Below are positions 52,482 through 55,872 of a stretch of 55,872 nt of DNA, piece after piece. Position 1 is the stretch's first letter; every line of letters starts with the position of its first letter. Origin of the DNA: Deltaproteobacteria bacterium (GTDB lineage: Bacteria > Myxococcota > Kuafuiibacteriia > Kuafuiibacteriales > Kuafuiibacteriaceae); contig WYAZ01000115.1 in the NCBI GenBank assembly GCA_011526105.1, forward strand, positions 1-55,872, given 5' to 3'. The notes under the pieces were generated by a model. It saw only the letters and a program-made list of their open reading frames with translations, ran no database searches and had not been told where the DNA came from. A program made the translations under genes and the position numbers.

Positions 52482-54011
52482 TCACTCGGCCCTGTCGAAA
52501 CGAGGACGCACTACAAAGCCGCGGATGCCCTGCGTTCTCGCGCCGAACGGTCGTTCACCAAAGAGCAGCAATCGTCCGTCGGCCAGCGGCCGAATGAAGC
52601 GTGCGGCCTGACTCGTCAGTGAGCCGGGCTCGACGCAGAGATCGCGATCCCTTCGCCACGTCTGGCCGGCGACGCCATCCTCTCCGGTCACGAACAACCC
52701 GGTCTCGTCGTTCTCGGGGTTGCGTAGCTCGAGCGCCTCATAGACCGGCGCGATCAAGGCGCCCTCCTTGGGGAGCCACGCCCCGCCCGGGCCGCGCATC
52801 AAGACGCGCCCTTTGCTTGTTCCCAGCACGAGCCCGAGCCGTTCGGTGAGGTTCGCGGCGCTGAGCCCCTCGTCCGTCGTGTCGAGCACGGTTTCGAAGC
52901 TGGCGCGGATCCCCAAGGCGCGCAGGATGCGCGGATCCGCGGGTGACACCGCCACAATGGAGCCGTCGGTGTCGCGTGCCATGCGACCGAGTGAGTTCTC
53001 TGTGGGCATACGCAGGCGGCCCAGGCACGTTCGGCTCCGGCCGTCGAAACGGAGGACCGCGCCGGCCCGGTCGATCAGGTAGACTTCGAAGTCGTCCTCG
53101 TTCCTCCAGTTGAGCTCTAGCGCTCGCGGGAAATGCCACCGGGCGATCCAGGCTTGATCCGGGAAGCTCGTGTCGTTCTCGCAGACCGTCGGCAGACTGG
53201 GGTCGTGCGAGGTGGGGATCTCGCGGAGGCCCGAGAGCTCGGCACGGCCGCCTCCAACCGCACGCACGTCGTCGGCCAAGAAGACTCGGTCTCCGTCGGA
53301 GAGGAAGAACAAGCGACCATCGGCAAGCGCGGTCGCGACGCGAACGACGAAGACCTGCTCCGCAGCATCCCGCACCTCGTAGGTGTCGAGAGCGGTGTCG
53401 AGGAGAAAGATTCGAGCGGAGCCATCGTCGTCTCGGTGGACTCCGCCGGCCTCGGTCCCAATCACGTGCGAGCCGTCGCGCTGGGTGAGTACGAATGTCA
53501 CGTCTGCTTTTGGGGGCAGCGGGAGCTGGAGCTCCACCTCCGTGCGGATGCAGTCTCGGACTCGGGGGACTCGGGCGGGTTGGAACACCGTCGGCACCTT
53601 CGCCGAGGTGTGCCATGGCACAAGCTCGTCGTTCACGACCGCCGCTTCGAGTCGACGACTGAACATCTCGGCGAGCTCCGTGAGTCGGTGATGCGGCTGA
53701 TCGCTCTCGGAGTCCTCCATGCTTCCTACCGCAAGGCGAACAGCGGAGGGTGCGAGTGATGATGTCAGCGCGAGGAAAGTGACGCGGTCGTGTGGGGTGT
53801 AGTCGACGACTGCGGGGATGGGGCGATCCGACGCTTCGGTCTCGAGATCGACGACGGTGTAGGAGATGCGACGTCGCGCTGCGGTCTCTTCGGCCACTGC
53901 GAGCAGGACCGAGCGATCACCCAAGAGGAGGGGGAAGTCGATTCGATAGGGCTCCGGATGGCACGACGCCAAGGGAACCAGCAGCAGAAAAGCGGCCCCC
54001 AGTGTCCTCAT
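52482..54011 (-). CDS. Lipoprotein, propeller-like, function unknown
   Basis: The 509-residue product has a signal (LGAAFLLLVPLASC) with lipobox at Cys17. The sequence is beta-rich with repeated strand and turn patterns (VFVVRVATALADGRLFFLSDGDRVFLADD, FEVYLIDRAGAVLRFDGRSRTC, GSIVAVSPADPRILRALG), suggesting a beta-propeller. Four cysteines in the mature part could pair in the periplasm. It is 18 bases downstream of norR on the same strand and could be co-transcribed with it, but no functional link is known. Confidence 0.65.
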   Translation of the reverse strand: MRTLGAAFLLLVPLASCHPEPYRIDFPLLLGDRSVLLAVAEETAARRRISYTVVDLETEASDRPIPAVVDYTPHDRVTFLALTSSLAPSAVRLAVGSMEDSESDQPHHRLTELAEMFSRRLEAAVVNDELVPWHTSAKVPTVFQPARVPRVRDCIRTEVELQLPLPPKADVTFVLTQRDGSHVIGTEAGGVHRDDDGSARIFLLDTALDTYEVRDAAEQVFVVRVATALADGRLFFLSDGDRVFLADDVRAVGGGRAELSGLREIPTSHDPSLPTVCENDTSFPDQAWIARWHFPRALELNWRNEDDFEVYLIDRAGAVLRFDGRSRTCLGRLRMPTENSLGRMARDTDGSIVAVSPADPRILRALGIRASFETVLDTTDEGLSAANLTERLGLVLGTSKGRVLMRGPGGAWLPKEGALIAPVYEALELRNPENDETGLFVTGEDGVAGQTWRRDRDLCVEPGSLTSQAARFIRPLADGRLLLFGERPFGARTQGIRGFVVRPRFDRAE

Positions 54012-54029
54012 GAGTCCTCGAATCCCAAT

Positions 54030-55616
54030 TCAGGAACTCGCTGGGGGTTCCGAGTGCGATTCAGCCGCCTTGAGCCCCAGTCGCAACGCGAGCCGGTGCA
54101 GGTTGCTCTTGTCGACCTGCAGGTCTCTCGCCGCCTGAGCCCAGTTGCCGTGTGCGGCTTCGACCGCAGCATGAATCATCTGGCGCTGGAAGACCTCGGT
54201 GGCCTCGGTGAGCGAGCCCACGGGCCTTGGGGGCGTTGCATCCGCGACGGCACGGAGCGCGGGCGAGAGGTCCAAGTGCTCGCCGCCGATCACGATGTCC
54301 TTCTCACGTCCGCCGTTCGAGGCGCGGACCGCGGCCCGAAGGATGACGTGGTGAAGCTCTCGAACGTTCCCGGGCCAAGCGTACTCGGCCATCCCGGCCA
54401 AGGCACGCCGATCGACTCGGGCCTCGGAGAGACCGAGCTTGATCTTCGCCTCATCGAGGAAGTGTTGAACGAGCATCGGGATGTCTTCTCTGTGCTCTCT
54501 TAGAGAGGGCACACGTACCGGGAATGCGTTGATACGGTGAAACAGGTCCTCGCGAAACGCGCCTCGGCGAACTTCTGCCTCCAGGTCTCGGTTCGTTGCC
54601 GCGATGAGCCAAACGTCGACCGTTTGAGGACGCGCCGCGCCCACGCGCTGAATTTCTCCAAACTGAACCGCGCGCAGGAGGAGCGGCTGAAGCGATAGGG
54701 GCAGCTCTCCCACCTCATCGAGGAACAGCGTGCCTTCGTGGGCGACCTCGAAGCGCCCGGGACGGGTCGACACCGCGCCGGTGAAGGCGCCACGCATGTG
54801 ACCAAAGAGCTCGCTCTCGGCGATCGTCTCGGGCAGAGCCGCGCAGTTGACGGAGACGAGCGGTCGGCGCGCGCGGCCGGAGCGCGCATGCACGGTGCGG
54901 GCGACGAGCTCCTTGCCGGTGCCGGTCTCCCCGTGAACGAGCACCGGCATCCCCGAGCGCGAGGCCAGATCGATCTCGGCGTGGAGCCGACGAATGGGCT
55001 CACTCGAGCCCACCAAGCCGCTTCCGTGTCGGGCCAGGGCCTCGAAGACCAGCTCCTGCGCGACATGTTCTTGGTGGGCCGCTCGGTGCTCGAGTTCATC
55101 GATCAAGAGGGCGGTGCGCATCGTCGCAGCGGCCAAGGCGGCGAAGGTCTCGACCCAGGAGTCATCCACGGACTCGAAGCGCCCCGGTTCAATTGCGTCC
55201 ACGGTGAGACAGCCCACCAGCTCTCCATCGATCCTGAGTGGGGCGCCGAGGCAGGAATGAACACTGCCCGGACTGCCGTCGGCGCGTCCCCCGGCGTGAA
55301 CATGTCCATCGTAGGGGTCGGGCATCGGGTCGTCGGCGGCAAAGCGAACGACGTGCTGGGCGCTCACGATCCGCTCGAAGCGGGGATGCTCGGAGATGCG
55401 AAAGCACCGGCCGATCAAGTTGGGGTCGAGGCCCTTCACTGCGAGGGGCACGAGTTGTTCCTCCCCCTCGACCTTGAGTAACGCGACCGCATCGGCCGGG
55501 AGTACGCGTTGGACCGCGGCGACCAAACGTTGGTAGCGCTGATCGGTGGGCAGACTCTCGCTGAGGTCGATCGCGACCCGCATCAAAGCGTCGAAGAGCT
55601 CGGAGGTCCGATCCAC
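54030..55616 (-). CDS. norR: Nitric-oxide-responsive sigma-54 activator NorR
   Basis: The 528-residue product starts at a GTG with AGGA upstream. The N-terminal GAF domain holds the residues known to build the mononuclear iron, NO-sensing centre of E. coli NorR: Tyr102 and Asp103 in DPYDG, His120 and Cys122 in VHSC, and Asp140 in LTVD. The central AAA+ domain has Walker A GETGTGKELVA, the sigma-54 loop GAFTGA, Walker B LFLDEVGELP, and the late Arg region WPGNVRELH. The C-terminal Fis-type helix-turn-helix is EAAHGNWAQAARDLQVDKSNLHRL. It would activate a divergent NO-detoxification gene beyond the window from the promoter at 55702. Confidence 0.92.
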   Translation of the reverse strand: MDRTSELFDALMRVAIDLSESLPTDQRYQRLVAAVQRVLPADAVALLKVEGEEQLVPLAVKGLDPNLIGRCFRISEHPRFERIVSAQHVVRFAADDPMPDPYDGHVHAGGRADGSPGSVHSCLGAPLRIDGELVGCLTVDAIEPGRFESVDDSWVETFAALAAATMRTALLIDELEHRAAHQEHVAQELVFEALARHGSGLVGSSEPIRRLHAEIDLASRSGMPVLVHGETGTGKELVARTVHARSGRARRPLVSVNCAALPETIAESELFGHMRGAFTGAVSTRPGRFEVAHEGTLFLDEVGELPLSLQPLLLRAVQFGEIQRVGAARPQTVDVWLIAATNRDLEAEVRRGAFREDLFHRINAFPVRVPSLREHREDIPMLVQHFLDEAKIKLGLSEARVDRRALAGMAEYAWPGNVRELHHVILRAAVRASNGGREKDIVIGGEHLDLSPALRAVADATPPRPVGSLTEATEVFQRQMIHAAVEAAHGNWAQAARDLQVDKSNLHRLALRLGLKAAESHSEPPASS

Positions 55617-55623
55617 AACGAGT

Positions 55624-55636
55624 TGTCCTATCGACC
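55624..55636. promoter_or_regulatory. NorR-type site 1 (TGT-N7-ACC)
   Basis: GT-CCTATCG-AC with flanking T and C fits the NorR half-site layout GT-N7-AC. It lies eight bases upstream of the norR GTG and 24 bases from a second, perfect copy. Confidence 0.55.
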
Positions 55637-55647
55637 ACTCAGACGGC

Positions 55648-55660
55648 GGTCAATTCGACC
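55648..55660. promoter_or_regulatory. NorR-type site 2 (GGT-N7-ACC)
   Basis: GGT-CAATTCG-ACC is a perfect NorR enhancer half-site pair. Two copies spaced 24 bases apart (about two helix turns) fit hexamer loading. The usual third copy is not seen. Confidence 0.65.
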
Positions 55661-55701
55661 CCCGCAGGACTTCGCCTAAATCGTCTGGTCCCAAGGGTTC
55701 C

Positions 55702-55717
55702 GGGCATGGCGGTTGCA
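55702..55717 (+). promoter_or_regulatory. Sigma-54 promoter divergent from norR
   Basis: GGGCAT (55702-55707), five bases, TTGCA (55713-55717) has the invariant GG and GC ten bases apart and a perfect -12 box. It reads away from norR and lies downstream of both NorR-type sites, as expected for a norVW-, norB- or hmp-like target beyond the window. Confidence 0.65.
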
Positions 55718-55794
55718 ACTTGGCTGACGGAATGAACGGGGATTCCTCTAGAGCTCATCTCAAAACCCCCTCGGTCGCGATTTCGGCCGATCCG

Positions 55795-55865
55795 CGTCGG
55801 CCCGCCGTGTTGGGCCTCCTCGCGTTATCGCAGGATAGCGCATTCGTCGGCCCGCCTTGCGGGCC
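55795..55865. repeat. Direct repeat CGTCGGCCCGCC with hairpins near window end
   Basis: CGTCGGCCCGCC occurs at 55795-55806 and 55845-55856, a 50-base period. Each is followed by a GGGCC that can pair with the GGCCC; the second forms GGCCCGC-CTT-GCGGGCC (55849-55865). The series may continue past the window. Confidence 0.5.
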
Positions 55866-55872
55866 TCGCGTC

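Overview
The window looks like chromosomal DNA of a myxobacterium (Myxococcota, probably Polyangiales or a Sandaracinus-like relative). This is inferred from the high GC content, many lipobox proteins with Asp/Ala/Pro-rich linkers, a MYXO-CTERM-like tail, two membrane-anchored Ser/Thr kinases with the HRDVSPxN loop common in myxobacteria, VWA and HYDIN/ASPM-like surface proteins, and a Cys-rich lipoprotein with a CX4CH haem motif. There is no rRNA, CRISPR array, transposase or phage gene. One tRNA (Pro, CGG anticodon) is present.

Layout: 1-648 lipoprotein-like gene reaching the window edge. 817-4087 two convergent genes for toxin- or effector-like proteins, one with a transglutaminase-like Cys/His site and one with a clan CD (caspase/C80-like) His-Gly/Asp-Ser-Cys site. 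4292-9085 an overlapping operon: SGNH hydrolase, ferritin-like membrane protein, NodU/TobZ carbamoyltransferase, a 54-residue DUF5989 protein, and a Cys-rich lipoprotein. 9105-9896 unknown. 10087-14585 a four-gene operon that is the most unusual part of the window: a small membrane or lipoprotein with four Cys-Leu-Ser/Gly motifs, a SPASM radical SAM enzyme, a B12-binding radical SAM enzyme fused to a PCMT-like methyltransferase region, and an HEEVH zincin-like protein. It looks like an undescribed peptide or lipoprotein maturation system. 14561-18142 is a metalloprotease and VWA/HYDIN surface protein in one frame.

18213-25977 holds pyruvate kinase, a formyltransferase-fold protein, a large Ser/Thr kinase and a HEAT-repeat exported protein. 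25999-31676 is a surface-glycan operon (GT2, asparagine synthetase, exported protein, ArnT/PMT-like transferase). 31819-37964 carries a small ArsR-type regulator, four lipoproteins and an orphan nucleotidyltransferase. 38039-40107 is core metabolism: rsmB, rpe and tRNA-Pro.

40303-49783 is an accessory block: a putative toxin and immunity pair beside the tRNA, then three large or mid-sized proteins of unknown function. One of these has a pyruvate-kinase barrel fused to about 770 residues of unknown sequence. 50099-54011 holds a second Ser/Thr kinase, a DUF1993 protein and a lipoprotein. 54030-55616 is norR, with a divergent sigma-54 promoter and two NorR-type sites for a target gene beyond the window.

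Three effector-like genes (starts at 817, 4087 and 40303) share a sigma-54-like TGGCmC element 28-29 bases before the start codon. This suggests they belong to one regulon even though they lie 36 kb apart. All function calls come from reading motifs; no database search was run.
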